In this document: positions 1 to 9,533 of the stretch, piece after piece
Layout of the letters: the number at the start of each line of letters is the position of its first letter
Numbering within the stretch: the stretch's first letter is position 1
Source: an uncultured Oceanisphaera sp.
GTDB lineage: Bacteria > Pseudomonadota > Gammaproteobacteria > Enterobacterales > Aeromonadaceae
NCBI RefSeq assembly: GCF_947495715.1
Contig: NZ_CANLZU010000019.1
Span: forward strand, 40,727 to 104,726
DNA length: 64,000 nt
Direction of reading: 5' to 3'
Position numbers and translations under genes: made by a program
The notes under the pieces: generated by a model
Told to the model about the DNA's origin: nothing
Database searches by the model: none
Seen by the model: only the letters and a program-made list of their open reading frames with translations

Positions 1-387
1 CTGGTGCGCGAGCATGCACTGACCAGCCCGGAGCTGACCCGGCAGTTTCTGCAGGCTCGGCTAAGGGACAGAGATCGGGAAGTGTTTGCGCTGCTGTTGC
101 TCGATAACCAGCATAGGGTGATCGAATTTCATGAATTGTTTACTGGCACCCTGGATACGGCGGCGGTGTATCCGCGGGAAATCGTCTCGCTGGCGCTCAA
201 ACGGGGTGCTGCTGCGGTCATTTTGGTGCATAATCATCCATCCGGGGTAGCCGAGCCCAGCCGGGCCGATCGCATGATCACCGAACGTATTCAGTCCGCT
301 TTGGGCTTGCTGGATATCCGCGTGCTGGATCATCTGGTTGTCGGTGATGGCGAAACCGTTTCTTTTGCCGAACGTGGCTGGCTTTAA
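1..387 (+). CDS. radC: RadC/YicR family JAB-domain protein, 3' part
   Basis: The gene runs in from the left edge, so its start is missing; about 128 codons are visible. They cover most of the JAB/MPN metallopeptidase-like domain of RadC proteins, including the metal-site motif HNHPSG near residue 77 of the visible part, followed by the conserved Asp of the RadC signature (DHLVVGDG). The protein ends FAERGWL, a typical RadC C-terminus. RadC proteins were once linked to DNA repair, but their real function is unclear. The position just upstream of rpmB-rpmG-mutM matches the usual enterobacterial and Aeromonas order. Confidence 0.93.
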   Translation: MVREHALTSPELTRQFLQARLRDRDREVFALLLLDNQHRVIEFHELFTGTLDTAAVYPREIVSLALKRGAAAVILVHNHPSGVAEPSRADRMITERIQSALGLLDIRVLDHLVVGDGETVSFAERGWL

Positions 388-408
388 TGCCGGGCGTTTG
401 GCTTTTTG

Positions 409-437
409 TTGATCTCGAGCTCGGTATGCTGTATAAA
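409..437 (+). promoter_or_regulatory. Probable sigma-70 promoter of rpmB-rpmG
   Basis: A -35-like TTGATC (409-414) and a -10-like TATAAA (432-437) are separated by 17 bases, in the gap between radC and rpmB. The predicted start lies about 75 bases before the rpmB ATG. This is inferred from matches only. Confidence 0.5.
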
Positions 438-518
438 TTGCCGCCTTATTTTGCCCCGATAGACGGCCAACGGGGTGATTAATTGCTCGAGCAAAAGTAA
501 GTTTTGGAGAAGACTGAC

Positions 519-755
519 ATGTCTAAAGTATGCCAAGTAACTGGTAAGCGGCCAGCTGTTGGTAACAACCGCTCTCACGCCAACAACGCTACCAAGCGTC
601 GTTTCCTGCCCAACCTGCAAACTCACCGTTTCTGGGTTGAAAGCGAGAAGCGTTTTGTAAAACTGCGTATCACCACCAAGGGTATGCGTATTATCGACAA
701 AAAGGGTATCGACAGTGTCTTAGCTGACCTGCGCGCCCGTGGCGAAAAGGTTTAA
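519..755 (+). CDS. rpmB: 50S ribosomal protein L28
   Basis: Encodes a 78-residue protein, the normal length for L28, starting [13 protein letters not shown]28 is a structural protein of the large ribosomal subunit. A longer frame opens at a TTG at 504, but the ATG at 519 gives the family N-terminus and has GGAGA about 8 bases upstream. It is followed after 11 bases by rpmG, with which it forms the usual two-gene ribosomal operon. Confidence 0.98.
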   Translation: MSKVCQVTGKRPAVGNNRSHANNATKRRFLPNLQTHRFWVESEKRFVKLRITTKGMRIIDKKGIDSVLADLRARGEKV

Positions 756-766
756 GGAGATAACCA

Positions 767-934
767 ATGGCTAAAGGTATTCGCGAGAAGATCCGCCTGA
801 ACTCCAGCGCTGGTACTGGTCACTTCTACACCACTACCAAGAACAAGCGCAACATGCCCGAAAAAATGGAAATCAAAAAGTTTGATCCCGTTGTTCGTCA
901 GCATGTGATCTACAAAGAAGGCAAAATCAAGTAA
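767..934 (+). CDS. rpmG: 50S ribosomal protein L33
   Basis: A 55-residue protein beginning [18 protein letters not shown] and ending EGKIK, the standard length and sequence of proteobacterial L33. It is a small protein of the large ribosomal subunit. AAGGAG lies 6-7 bases upstream of the ATG. The cysteine pairs of the zinc-binding L33 form are absent, so this is the zinc-independent type. It is cotranscribed with rpmB and followed by a strong terminator. Confidence 0.98.
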   Translation: MAKGIREKIRLNSSAGTGHFYTTTKNKRNMPEKMEIKKFDPVVRQHVIYKEGKIK

Positions 935-946
935 GATTTTGTGTTC

Positions 947-977
947 TCAAAAAACCCGGCTTCGGCCGGGTTTTTTT
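947..977 (+). terminator. Rho-independent terminator after rpmG
   Basis: An AAAACCCGGC / GCCGGGTTTT stem closes a TTCG tetraloop and is followed by seven T residues. It ends the rpmB-rpmG transcript. Confidence 0.93.
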
Positions 978-1028
978 ATGCCCGCAAGCTGGGGGTATAA
1001 TAGCGCCGAGTCGATGAGGAGAGTGTGA

Positions 1029-1850
1029 ATGCCAGAGTTACCGGAAGTGGAAGTCAGCCGCCAGGGGATCTCGCCCTTTATGCTGGGTGAGACGGTGATG
1101 CGGGTGGTGGTGCGTAATGCCGGCCTGCGCTGGCCGATACCGGCCGAAATTCAGGAACTGGTGGGGCTGACCATTACCGGCATTCGGCGCCGGGCCAAGT
1201 ACCTGTTGCTGGAGACCGACTGGGGCACCGCCATTCTGCATCTGGGCATGTCCGGAAACCTGCGGGTGCTGCCTCACGGCACGCCGGCGGGCAAGCACGA
1301 TCACGTGGACATAGAGCTCGGCAACGGCAAGCTGCTGCGATTGAACGATCCGCGCCGTTTCGGCTGTTTGTTGTGGACCCGGGAGCCGGCAGAGCAGCAT
1401 GCACTGCTGGTTAAACTGGGACCGGAGCCTCTGACCGATGCCTTTGACGGTGACTACCTGTACCAGCGTAGCCGCAAGCGCAAAACCGCCATCAAGCAGT
1501 TCATCATGGATAACCATGTGGTGGTCGGGGTCGGCAACATCTATGCCAACGAGTCGTTGTTTACCGCCGGACTTCATCCGCGGCACCCGGCCGGCGAGAT
1601 TGATCGCGAGCGTTATCTGCTGCTGACGGCGGAGATCAAGAGCGTGCTGGCCCGGGCCATCGGCCAGGGCGGCACCACACTGAAAGACTTTACCGGCAGT
1701 GACGGCAAGCCCGGTTACTTCGTGCAGGAACTGCAGGTGTATGGCAAGGCCGGCCAGCCTTGCGGGAATTGCGGCGCCGAGCTGAGGGAGATACGGATGG
1801 GCGGTCGCAGTACTGTGTTCTGCCCGCTGTGCCAGCCTGAAAATACGTAA
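1029..1850 (+). CDS. mutM: Formamidopyrimidine-DNA glycosylase (Fpg/MutM)
   Basis: This 273-residue enzyme removes 8-oxoguanine and formamidopyrimidines from DNA and nicks the abasic site (bifunctional glycosylase/AP lyase). The mature N-terminus starts PELPEVE, so the catalytic Pro2 and Glu3 are present. A helix-two-turn-helix region includes [13 protein letters not shown], and the last 30 residues form the zinc finger (CGNC...CPLC). Length is typical (E. coli 269). The start has GAGGAGAG upstream. It is convergent with coaD across a heptamer repeat. Confidence 0.97.
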   Translation: MPELPEVEVSRQGISPFMLGETVMRVVVRNAGLRWPIPAEIQELVGLTITGIRRRAKYLLLETDWGTAILHLGMSGNLRVLPHGTPAGKHDHVDIELGNGKLLRLNDPRRFGCLLWTREPAEQHALLVKLGPEPLTDAFDGDYLYQRSRKRKTAIKQFIMDNHVVVGVGNIYANESLFTAGLHPRHPAGEIDRERYLLLTAEIKSVLARAIGQGGTTLKDFTGSDGKPGYFVQELQVYGKAGQPCGNCGAELREIRMGGRSTVFCPLCQPENT

Positions 1851-1946
1851 GGGGTAAGGGGTAAGGGGTAAGGGGTGAGGGGTGAGGAGAGTGAGGAGTG
1901 AGGAGTGAGGATTTTACACCTCCCCCCTTTCGCCTCACCCCTCACA
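1851..1946. repeat. GGGGTAA/GGGGTGA heptamer array with facing complement
   Basis: The mutM-coaD gap holds four tandem GGGGTAA units turning into GGGGTGA and GGAGTGA units (1851-1911). An AT-rich loop and the complementary CCTCACCCCTCAC (about 1933-1945) follow. The whole can fold as a long imperfect hairpin between two convergent genes. The G-rich strand has the run spacing of potential G-quadruplexes. A second array lies at 40072-40206. Confidence 0.8.
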
Positions 1947-1950
1947 GAGT

Positions 1951-2439
<489 letters not shown>

Positions 2440-2509
2440 TTATTAACAAAACGAAAGTCCGAAGGTTTAGGGTAGAATACCGCAGCATAACAGTCAGCGG
2501 GAGAGCGAG

Positions 2510-3529
2510 ATGAAACGGGTATTGGTGGTGCGCAACGATAAAATCGGCGACTTTATGCTGGCCTGGCCGGCGCTGGCCATGCTCCGAGCATCGCTCGACT
2601 GTGAAATTACCGTCCTGGTGCCGGGCTATACCCAGCCGCTGGCCGAGCTGTGCCCCAGCACCGACCGGGTCATTCAGGACCCGGGCAAGGCGGCAGAACC
2701 CGCCGCCCAACGTGCTCTGCTAGAACAGCTGAAAGCCGGCAATTTTGATGCTGTTATCTGCCTGTTCTCTACTTTTCGTAACGCCAAGCTAATGTGGCAG
2801 GCGGGTATCCGTCAGCGCTGGGCACCGGCCACCAAGCTGGCCCAGCTGCTGTATAACCACAGGGTCACCCAACGTCGTTCTCAGTCTGCCAAACCGGAAT
2901 ATGAATACAACCTGGATCTGGTGCGGGCCTTCTTGCAGCACAACGGCCTACCCGCCATCGAGCCGGCGCCGCCCTATCTGCGTTTTGAAGCGGCGGAGCT
3001 GACAGGCTTCAGGCAGCAGCAGGCCAGCCAGCTGGGCATCGATGCCGCCCGTCCCTGGCTGCTGGTGCATGCGGGTAGCGGCGGTTCGGCCAATAATCTG
3101 TCTCCCGAGCAGTATGCCGGGCTGGTGCGCCAGTTACGACACTCGTTTCCGAGTGCGCAGCCGGTACTGACCGCCGGACCCGGCGAGCAGGCCCTGGCCC
3201 GGCAGGTGGTGGACGAGGTGGGTGAAGGCGCCGTGCTGGCCGGGGATTTATCGTTGCCGGACTTTTGTCGTCTCATTGCTTGCGGCAACCTCTTTGTGGC
3301 CGGCAGTACCGGCCCGCTGCACATTGCCGCCGCGCTGGACGTGCCGACGGTAGGCTTCTTTCCCCTACGCCGCTCGGCCACGCCACTGCGCTGGCGCCCG
3401 CTCAATAGCGAGGGGCGTCATCTGGCCTTTCACCCCCCCGCCGACGCCGAGGTAGAAGACATGAGTCAGGTCAATGTGACCGAGGTGGCCGCGGCCGTTA
3501 CTCCCTGGGCCCGCGAGTTTCTGTCCTGA
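2510..3529 (+). CDS. Glycosyltransferase family 9 (heptosyltransferase-like)
   Basis: A 339-residue cytoplasmic GT9 protein. The N-terminus [20 protein letters not shown] carries the family GD motif, and the C-terminal half has the nucleotide-sugar region with [19 protein letters not shown]9 enzymes transfer ADP-heptose or related sugars to the LPS inner core; the exact acceptor cannot be read from sequence. It is transcribed away from coaD, and its 3' end overlaps the convergent GT2 gene by 32 bases. GAGCGAGATG gives a plausible ribosome site. Confidence 0.85.
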   Translation: MKRVLVVRNDKIGDFMLAWPALAMLRASLDCEITVLVPGYTQPLAELCPSTDRVIQDPGKAAEPAAQRALLEQLKAGNFDAVICLFSTFRNAKLMWQAGIRQRWAPATKLAQLLYNHRVTQRRSQSAKPEYEYNLDLVRAFLQHNGLPAIEPAPPYLRFEAAELTGFRQQQASQLGIDAARPWLLVHAGSGGSANNLSPEQYAGLVRQLRHSFPSAQPVLTAGPGEQALARQVVDEVGEGAVLAGDLSLPDFCRLIACGNLFVAGSTGPLHIAAALDVPTVGFFPLRRSATPLRWRPLNSEGRHLAFHPPADAEVEDMSQVNVTEVAAAVTPWAREFLS

Positions 3530-4277
3530 TCCACAGGTCAGCATATTTGACGAAGGTGGAGTGAGCAGAGAGCAGACTGAGCAGCAGGCCCTGCTTGCCA
3601 TCGAGAAAGCCGGCCTTGAGCAGATACATTTTCATGAAGCAGCCCACGCCGTGCAGCAGGCCCTGGCTCAGAGAGCCTTTTTTGCCTCTTTGCTGACGTT
3701 GTTCGGCCCAGGCGGCGGCATAGCCGGCCGACTTCACCAGATAATGCTGCAGATCACGATAGGTGTAGTGCAGCAAGTCGCCTTTGAGTTTCCTGGTTTT
3801 AATGCCTTTTTTCAGTGTGACTTTTTCGTGTACCAAGGCGTCGTTATAGCCGGTGAGTGCCTTGGGGTAGAGCCGTAGCACCCGGTCCGGGTACCAGCCG
3901 CAATGGCGTATAAAGCGGCCGAACACCCAGGACAGCCGTGCCACCGAGTACACCGTATTGGTGGTTGGCTTGGCCAGAATGGCTTCTATGCTGGTTTTAA
4001 GTTCGGGGGTGACGCGTTCGTCGGCATCTACCCACAGTATCCAGTCTGACTGCACATGGGCCTGGGCAATTTGTCGCTGTTTACCAAAGCCGGGCCAGTC
4101 GGCGTTGACGAAAAAGCGAGCCCCGGCGGCTTCGGCTACTTCACGGGTGGTATCGGTACTGCCCGAGTCCAGCACGACGATTTCGTCTACCCAGTCCAGG
4201 GTGGCCAGGCAGGCGGCCAGATTTTCTGCTTCGTTTTTAACGATCAGCACGGCGGCCAGGGTAGGGCGTGAGTTCAT
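3498..4277 (-). CDS. waaE: Glycosyltransferase family 2, WaaE/KdtX-like LPS core glucosyltransferase
   Basis: A 259-residue GT-A fold enzyme starting with the typical [14 protein letters not shown] strand, with the DSGSTD motif and the metal-binding ILWVDADE (DxD-type). It resembles WaaE/KdtX beta-1,4-glucosyltransferases, which add glucose to heptose I of the inner core; that role is inferred. The ATG overlaps the stop of the upstream GT9 gene by 4 bases (ATGA), so the two are translationally coupled. Confidence 0.82.
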   Translation of the reverse strand: MNSRPTLAAVLIVKNEAENLAACLATLDWVDEIVVLDSGSTDTTREVAEAAGARFFVNADWPGFGKQRQIAQAHVQSDWILWVDADERVTPELKTSIEAILAKPTTNTVYSVARLSWVFGRFIRHCGWYPDRVLRLYPKALTGYNDALVHEKVTLKKGIKTRKLKGDLLHYTYRDLQHYLVKSAGYAAAWAEQRQQRGKKGSLSQGLLHGVGCFMKMYLLKAGFLDGKQGLLLSLLSAHSTFVKYADLWIRTETRGPRE

Positions 4278-5335
4278 GATGGTTCCTGCAACAGATTGAA
4301 ATCGTGGGTGATACGGTCGAATTGGGCCTCGACCATGGCGATGGTGATCCGCTGCATGGCATCCGGATCCTTGACCCGGGTGCGCCAGGGCACTTGCTCG
4401 GTGCTCTTGCCGGTTTCAGCCAGCAGCGCCTCGTCATAGACGCTGACCACATAGTCCCGGCAGCGATAGGGGCCGGTACGCCGGGGATTATGATGGGCAT
4501 AGAGCCCCAGCACAGGGGTGTTCACCAGGGTGGCCATGTGGGTCGGTCCGGTGTCCGGCGCCACCACCAGGCGGGCGGCCTTGATCAGGGCCAGCAGCTG
4601 TGGCAGGCTGGTCTTTCCTACCAGGTTTTCGGCGATGTTATCCGTTAATTGACATATTTTAGCCGCCAAGTCGCGTTCTTGTTGTGCAGGGCTGCCGATC
4701 AGCATGACCTGCATGCCTTTACCGTGCGCATGATCGGCGAGGGCGGCGTAGCCTTCGGCGGTCCAGTTTTTATAGGCCTTGCTGGCGGCGGGGCAGATCA
4801 GCAGCAACGGCTGTCGCTCGGCATAGGCTGACGCCCACAGCTCTGCCTCGGCGGGTACCGGTAGCGCCCAGTGCGGTGTGAGGTCGGTCAGCCCCAATGC
4901 CTGACCAAAGCCCATGAAGCCGTCCACCACATGCTCGCCGGTGGCCGCCACCTTGTGATTGGTGAACAGCCACTGCCCGTCCTTGGCCCGCTCCCGTTCA
5001 AAGCCCAGCCGGTGGCGGGCACGGATGCCCAGACTGGCCAGGCTGGCGCGCAGGGCGGCCTGCATGTGCAGCAGCACATCAAACCTGCGCCCGCGCAGTT
5101 GTTTCCAGAGCGTCGCATAGGCACGCCAGCCGGCGCCTTTATCAAACACGATAATCTCGACATTTGGCACCAGTTGCAGCAAGTTGGCTTCGACTTTACC
5201 GGTAATCCAGGTAATGCGGGTTTGGGGCCATTGGCGTTGTATGGCCTGTACCAATGCGATGGCATGACAGCAGTCACCGATGGCGGACAAGCGCAGTAAA
5301 CAAAGGGAAGCAGGGGCCGAGCCGAGCAATGCCAT
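4274..5335 (-). CDS. Glycosyltransferase family 9, probable LPS heptosyltransferase I-like
   Basis: A 353-residue GT9 protein with the N-terminal [16 protein letters not shown] motif and a C-terminal [19 protein letters not shown] segment typical of ADP-heptose transferases. It probably adds heptose to the Kdo-lipid A inner core on the cytoplasmic face of the inner membrane. WaaC is the most likely equivalent but the sequence is divergent, so no symbol is given. It lies upstream of the GT2 gene, coupled by a 4-base overlap, and divergent from kdkA. Confidence 0.83.
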   Translation of the reverse strand: MALLGSAPASLCLLRLSAIGDCCHAIALVQAIQRQWPQTRITWITGKVEANLLQLVPNVEIIVFDKGAGWRAYATLWKQLRGRRFDVLLHMQAALRASLASLGIRARHRLGFERERAKDGQWLFTNHKVAATGEHVVDGFMGFGQALGLTDLTPHWALPVPAEAELWASAYAERQPLLLICPAASKAYKNWTAEGYAALADHAHGKGMQVMLIGSPAQQERDLAAKICQLTDNIAENLVGKTSLPQLLALIKAARLVVAPDTGPTHMATLVNTPVLGLYAHHNPRRTGPYRCRDYVVSVYDEALLAETGKSTEQVPWRTRVKDPDAMQRITIAMVEAQFDRITHDFNLLQEPS

Positions 5336-5420
5336 AGATGAAGTCTCCAGGATCTGAGTCCGGCATTATGCAAAGGCTGGCGGGCCATGTAAAATCTGTG
5401 TTTTCGTTGGGGGGACGGTA

Positions 5421-6128
5421 ATGGAACGGATAGAGCACGGCTCGGAGATTATTTGGTATGACCCGGAATGTTTCGGCGCATTTAAGCGAGACTATTTTGA
5501 AATCGACTACTGGCGCGAACGAAACGCCATTCGTGGCAAGGCGGTAGGGCGTAACACCACCTGGTTTGTGGAAGACGAAATCGGTCACAAGGTGCTGCGT
5601 CATTATTACCGGGGCGGCATGATAGGGCGGGTAATGGAAGATACCTTTCTGCATGTCGCCGAGTCCAAAAGCCGGGCCATGGCCGAATTTACCGTGTTGG
5701 CCAAGCTTTACCGCCGTGGCTTGCCGGTTCCCCGGCCCTGCGCCGCCCGCATGGTGCGCTCCAATCTGGTCTACCGTGCCGACATTATCCTGACCCGAAT
5801 CGAGAAATCCCGGGATCTGGTGGCCATTCTGCAGGAAAGAGCACTGGATAAGGCCGAATGGAAGAGTATCGGCAAGACCATTCGCCAGTTTCACGATGCG
5901 GGTCTCTATCATGCGGATCTGAACAGTCACAATATTCTGCTCGACGACAGCGGCAAGAGCTGGCTGATCGACTTCGATAAATGTCACTTTCGCCAGCCCG
6001 GCAGCTGGACCCGGGAAAACATGGACCGGCTGTTGCGTTCTTTCCGCAAGGAGCTGGGTCTGCACCCCGACTTCAACTGGCAGGAAGCGGACTGGCGTGC
6101 CTTGCTGAACGGTTATAGAGCCAGTTAA
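5421..6128 (+). CDS. kdkA: 3-deoxy-D-manno-octulosonic acid (Kdo) kinase
   Basis: A 235-residue kinase-fold protein with the catalytic loop HADLNSHNILLD (residues about 172-183) and the metal-binding IDFDK that follows. The family phosphorylates position 4 of the inner-core Kdo with ATP. In Haemophilus and Vibrio it accompanies a single-Kdo core. It sits among core genes, divergent from the GT9 gene, and ends in its own terminator. Confidence 0.92.
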   Translation: MERIEHGSEIIWYDPECFGAFKRDYFEIDYWRERNAIRGKAVGRNTTWFVEDEIGHKVLRHYYRGGMIGRVMEDTFLHVAESKSRAMAEFTVLAKLYRRGLPVPRPCAARMVRSNLVYRADIILTRIEKSRDLVAILQERALDKAEWKSIGKTIRQFHDAGLYHADLNSHNILLDDSGKSWLIDFDKCHFRQPGSWTRENMDRLLRSFRKELGLHPDFNWQEADWRALLNGYRAS

Positions 6129-6165
6129 TCTTTTGTAAATAAAAATAATAAGATTTTAAACCCGT

Positions 6166-6193
6166 CGAGCCATCGGTATGGCTCGGTTTTTTT
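6166..6193 (+). terminator. Rho-independent terminator after kdkA
   Basis: CGAGCCAT and ATGGCTCG pair around a CGGT loop and are followed by GTTTTTTT. The stem contains an in-frame ATG (6178) of the downstream acyltransferase frame, which is therefore unlikely to be its start. Confidence 0.9.
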
Positions 6194-6207
6194 ATTCAGG
6201 AAGAAAT

Positions 6208-8238
6208 GTGGCTTTTACGACATACAGACCAGATATAGATGGCTTGAGAGCCATTGCAGTATTAACGGTAATGATATTCCATTTCAATAGTCAGTGGTTG
6301 CCTGGTGGATTTATTGGGGTAGATATATTCTTTGTTATTTCAGGGTATATCATCACTCGAATCATCCATGCGGACATAATGAAGGACAATTTCTCTTTTT
6401 CGTTATTTTATGTAAAGCGAATCAAGCGAATATTACCTCTGTTTTATATTGTGTCGGTAACCACATTGCTGGTTTCATGGTTTTTACTTACACCGGAAGA
6501 TCTGGTGATGCTAGCCGACAGCATACGTTATGCCAGTGTCTTTATTGCTAACGCCTACTTCGAAAAAAACTCTGGATACTTTGCACCAGCGGCTGACACC
6601 ATACCGTTGTTGCATATGTGGTCTTTGTCTGTAGAAGAGCAGTTCTATTTCGCCTGGCCGCTACTGCTTTTTCTGTCAATGAAATATCTGTCCCCAGGGC
6701 ATAGAAAGCTGTTTTTTATTACGTCGCTACTGGTTCTCATTGGCATTTCTGAGTATGCGGCAAGAGGTGCGGAAGCTTCAGCCTATTACCTGATCCAGAA
6801 CCGGGGTAGTGAACTGCTGATTGGAGCCTTACTGAGCATGCTCATTCATGGCAAACAAGATGCTCTGTTCGCCCGAGAGTCTGCCTTGGCGATCGCGGGG
6901 TTGGTGGGTGCTCTGGTGTTACTCAGTCTATTTTTCTTGTTTGAAGAGGGGACTGTCTTTCCTGGCTTCAATGCTGCCCTGGTCTCTGTTGCCACGGCAA
7001 TGGTGATCCTGAACGGTGAGCTTAGAAAAGGCGTCTTATATCGTTTGTTGAGTACTCGAATATTGGCACTTATCGGTAGGCTGTCTTTTTCACTTTATCT
7101 TTGGCACTGGCCGGTGCTGGTGCTTTATCGCTACTACTTCAATAGTATCGATGCTGTGGGCTATGCCGCCTGTGCCTTTCTGACCTTTCTGCTCGCATTT
7201 CTCTCTTGGCGATACTTCGAAAAGCCACTTAGATATCTGAACGTTCAGAAAAAGTGGGTGTTTATCGGTTATTTTATTCTGCCGGTCTTGGTGTTGGTGA
7301 TGATCGCCAAAGACATCAAGCGGCACCATGGTTATGACGATCGAATGCCGGAGCAGGCGCGTCATCTTTACGATATCTCCGTATCTAGCTTCGACGATAT
7401 CACCAAGGAGGTATCGGCTGATGGCCGCTATCGTCCCTTCGAGTTGGTGCCGATAGGTGATGAACATCTGCTACCGAAGGCGCCGAAGGCATTGCTGTGG
7501 GGGGATTCTCATGCGGGGCATTTTCGTCCTTTTGTTGAAGAGCTAGGACTCAAAAACGGTTTTTACAGCCTCTACGGCGGAGCGGGAGGCTGCCCGCCTT
7601 TTATCGGTGTGGATCTGATCAAGCATGGCCGACCCGAGGCGGAGTGTACCGATACGAACAACCAGGTTTTCGAAGTAATAAAAAATTCGGATGCCACGCT
7701 GGTGTTTCTTGCCGGGCGCTGGGCCATGTATGCGGAGACTACTCGATCGGAGGGAGAAAAGGGTAGTCATGTTTTTCTTGGTGATAGTAGTGACTATTCA
7801 GAATCTCTGGAAAATAGTCGTCGAGCGTTCCGCAAGGGTATGGAGGCTACGATTCAACAGCTTATTGCCAATAATAAGCAACCGGTGTTGTTCGAGCAGG
7901 TACCTTCCTATCCTTTTTCTCCCAGTAATTGCTTGATTAAAAAGGCTACTTACTCATGGATGAAGAATGAGATCTGTGATGTCCATATGGAATATGTCAC
8001 CAAGCGACAGGCTTATGCCAATGCCGTGATTATGGAGCTCGAGAAAAAATATCCTACGTTGATGGTGATCCGTGTCAACGATAAAATTTGCAAAGATGGC
8101 TGGTGCAAAAGCGAGCTGAGAGGAGTGCCACTCTATATGGATAATGATCATATTAATGATAGCGGCAGCCGTTTACTATTTGATCGTTATCAGCATAGTG
8201 TTCAATATCAGCAGCTACAAAAACTTATCAGGCCATAA
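6208..8238 (+). CDS. Acyltransferase family 3 with C-terminal SGNH domain (OafA/YrhL-like O-acetylase)
   Basis: About 676 residues. The N-terminal half is the multi-spanning acyltransferase-3 domain, starting YRPDIDGLRAIAVL and having the SLSVEEQFYFAWP motif. The C-terminal half is a periplasmic SGNH-hydrolase-like domain (LLWGDSHAGHF; C-terminal DNDHINDSGS). Such proteins O-acetylate LPS or other surface glycans. The GTG at 6208 has AGGAAG 5 bases upstream, whereas the ATG at 6178 lies inside the kdkA terminator. The gene is more AT-rich than kdkA and waaA, which hints at transfer. Confidence 0.85.
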   Translation: MAFTTYRPDIDGLRAIAVLTVMIFHFNSQWLPGGFIGVDIFFVISGYIITRIIHADIMKDNFSFSLFYVKRIKRILPLFYIVSVTTLLVSWFLLTPEDLVMLADSIRYASVFIANAYFEKNSGYFAPAADTIPLLHMWSLSVEEQFYFAWPLLLFLSMKYLSPGHRKLFFITSLLVLIGISEYAARGAEASAYYLIQNRGSELLIGALLSMLIHGKQDALFARESALAIAGLVGALVLLSLFFLFEEGTVFPGFNAALVSVATAMVILNGELRKGVLYRLLSTRILALIGRLSFSLYLWHWPVLVLYRYYFNSIDAVGYAACAFLTFLLAFLSWRYFEKPLRYLNVQKKWVFIGYFILPVLVLVMIAKDIKRHHGYDDRMPEQARHLYDISVSSFDDITKEVSADGRYRPFELVPIGDEHLLPKAPKALLWGDSHAGHFRPFVEELGLKNGFYSLYGGAGGCPPFIGVDLIKHGRPEAECTDTNNQVFEVIKNSDATLVFLAGRWAMYAETTRSEGEKGSHVFLGDSSDYSESLENSRRAFRKGMEATIQQLIANNKQPVLFEQVPSYPFSPSNCLIKKATYSWMKNEICDVHMEYVTKRQAYANAVIMELEKKYPTLMVIRVNDKICKDGWCKSELRGVPLYMDNDHINDSGSRLLFDRYQHSVQYQQLQKLIRP

Positions 8239-8244
8239 ATACGA

Positions 8245-8268
8245 CGGGTGGAGGCTGACCTCCACCCG
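8245..8268. terminator. Hairpin between convergent acyltransferase gene and waaA
   Basis: A perfect 10-bp stem (CGGGTGGAGG / CCTCCACCCG) with a CTGA loop lies between the two stop codons. No clean T-run follows on either strand, so its terminator role is likely but not textbook. Confidence 0.6.
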
Positions 8269-8269
8269 A

Positions 8270-9529
8270 TTAAAAAAAACGCATTATCTTATTGATACTT
8301 TCGGCAATTGCCCCTCGGTTTCTTTCGACCACGCTCTTCGCATTCGTACCTATACGGATACAACGTTCACTATCTTCAAAGAGGTTTTCCAGTGTTGTAG
8401 CCAGCGAATGGCAATCACCGACGGTGATCAGGCCATCGTTGCTATTGAGTTGCTGATAAATATCGTTGAAGTTGAATACCGAAGGGCCGCTTAATATCGG
8501 TTTACCAAGGACAGCTGGCTCCAGCAGGTTGTGGCCACCGCGTTCGATCAGGCTGCCGCCGACAAAAGCAACATCGGCCGCCGACAGCATGACGGGGAGT
8601 TCGCCCATGGTATCGCCCAGATAAACCTGAATGTTATGGAGCTCGTTACTGTCTGTACGGCGGCTCAAGCTGAAGCCTTGCTGGGTGATCAGCTCTGCGA
8701 CTTGCTCGAAGCGTTGAGGGTGGCGGGGTACGAGGATCAGCAGAGCCTGTGGATGGCTTTGCAGCAGTCCCCTATGAGCGGCGAGCAGCTGTTCGTCTTC
8801 GCCTTCGTGGGTCGAGGCGGCAATCCACACCGGACGTTGTGCGCCCAGTTGCTCTCTCAGCGCTTTCCCTTGGCGGCGAACCTCGTCGTCGTAGTCGATA
8901 TCGAACTTGATGGATCCCGTCACGCTCAGTTTGTCACGGGATAATCCCAAGTCTGCAAAGCGATCGGCATCATCCCGATGCTGACAGGCTATATGGCTGA
9001 TATTCGCCAATAACAGCCGGAATATGCCGTGAAAGCGTTTATATCTCTCGGCAGATCGGGCCGATAGCCGGGCGTTGAGTACCATCACCGGTAGCTGTTT
9101 TCGTCCGCAGGCTGCCAGCCAGTTGGGCCAGAGCTCGGTTTCCATTATCAGCAAAACCCGGGGATTAATCCGTAGTAAAAACAGCGCCACCGCCCAGGGG
9201 AAGTCGAGGGGGGCGTAGCGATGTTCTATCAGTTCGCCCAATTTGGCGGCCTGGTCGGCGCCGGTACGGGTAGTGGTGGTAACCAGAATGGGCAGCTCCG
9301 GGTGCTCCGCCTTGATGGCCTTGATAAGCGGAGTGGCGGCGACCATTTCTCCAACACTGACCGCATGCAGCCAGACCGGATTTTGCTGTCTGGGTACCGG
9401 TACCAGTCCCAGATGCTCCGTCCAGCGGGCCCCAAAGCCCGTCTTGCCTTGCTTGGGCCAGTACAGCAGCCCTAATAACAGGGGGCTGAGCAGATGAATG
9501 AGCAGGTTATATATAAAGCGATATATCAT
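8270..9529 (-). CDS. waaA: 3-deoxy-D-manno-octulosonic-acid (Kdo) transferase
   Basis: A 419-residue inner-membrane-associated GT30 enzyme that transfers Kdo from CMP-Kdo to lipid IVA. An N-terminal membrane anchor (IYNLLIHLLSPLLLGLLYWP) is followed by GFGARWTEHLG, the family motif VWLHAVSVGE, and a C-terminal GGHNLLEPAVLGKPI. Length matches E. coli WaaA (425). The start lies 4 bases after the waaF stop. With kdkA nearby, a single-Kdo product is possible. Confidence 0.96.
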   Translation of the reverse strand: MIYRFIYNLLIHLLSPLLLGLLYWPKQGKTGFGARWTEHLGLVPVPRQQNPVWLHAVSVGEMVAATPLIKAIKAEHPELPILVTTTTRTGADQAAKLGELIEHRYAPLDFPWAVALFLLRINPRVLLIMETELWPNWLAACGRKQLPVMVLNARLSARSAERYKRFHGIFRLLLANISHIACQHRDDADRFADLGLSRDKLSVTGSIKFDIDYDDEVRRQGKALREQLGAQRPVWIAASTHEGEDEQLLAAHRGLLQSHPQALLILVPRHPQRFEQVAELITQQGFSLSRRTDSNELHNIQVYLGDTMGELPVMLSAADVAFVGGSLIERGGHNLLEPAVLGKPILSGPSVFNFNDIYQQLNSNDGLITVGDCHSLATTLENLFEDSERCIRIGTNAKSVVERNRGAIAESINKIMRFF

Positions 9530-9533
9530 GAGG

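Noticed and set aside
1851..1946. CRISPR-like array
   Set aside because: The units are 7-bp tandem heptamers without spacers, and no cas genes are present.
5274..6065. 263-codon minus-strand open frame
   Set aside because: Antisense to kdkA, which has clear kinase motifs.
6178..6207. ATG start for the acyltransferase
   Set aside because: It lies inside the kdkA terminator stem; GTG 6208 is better supported.
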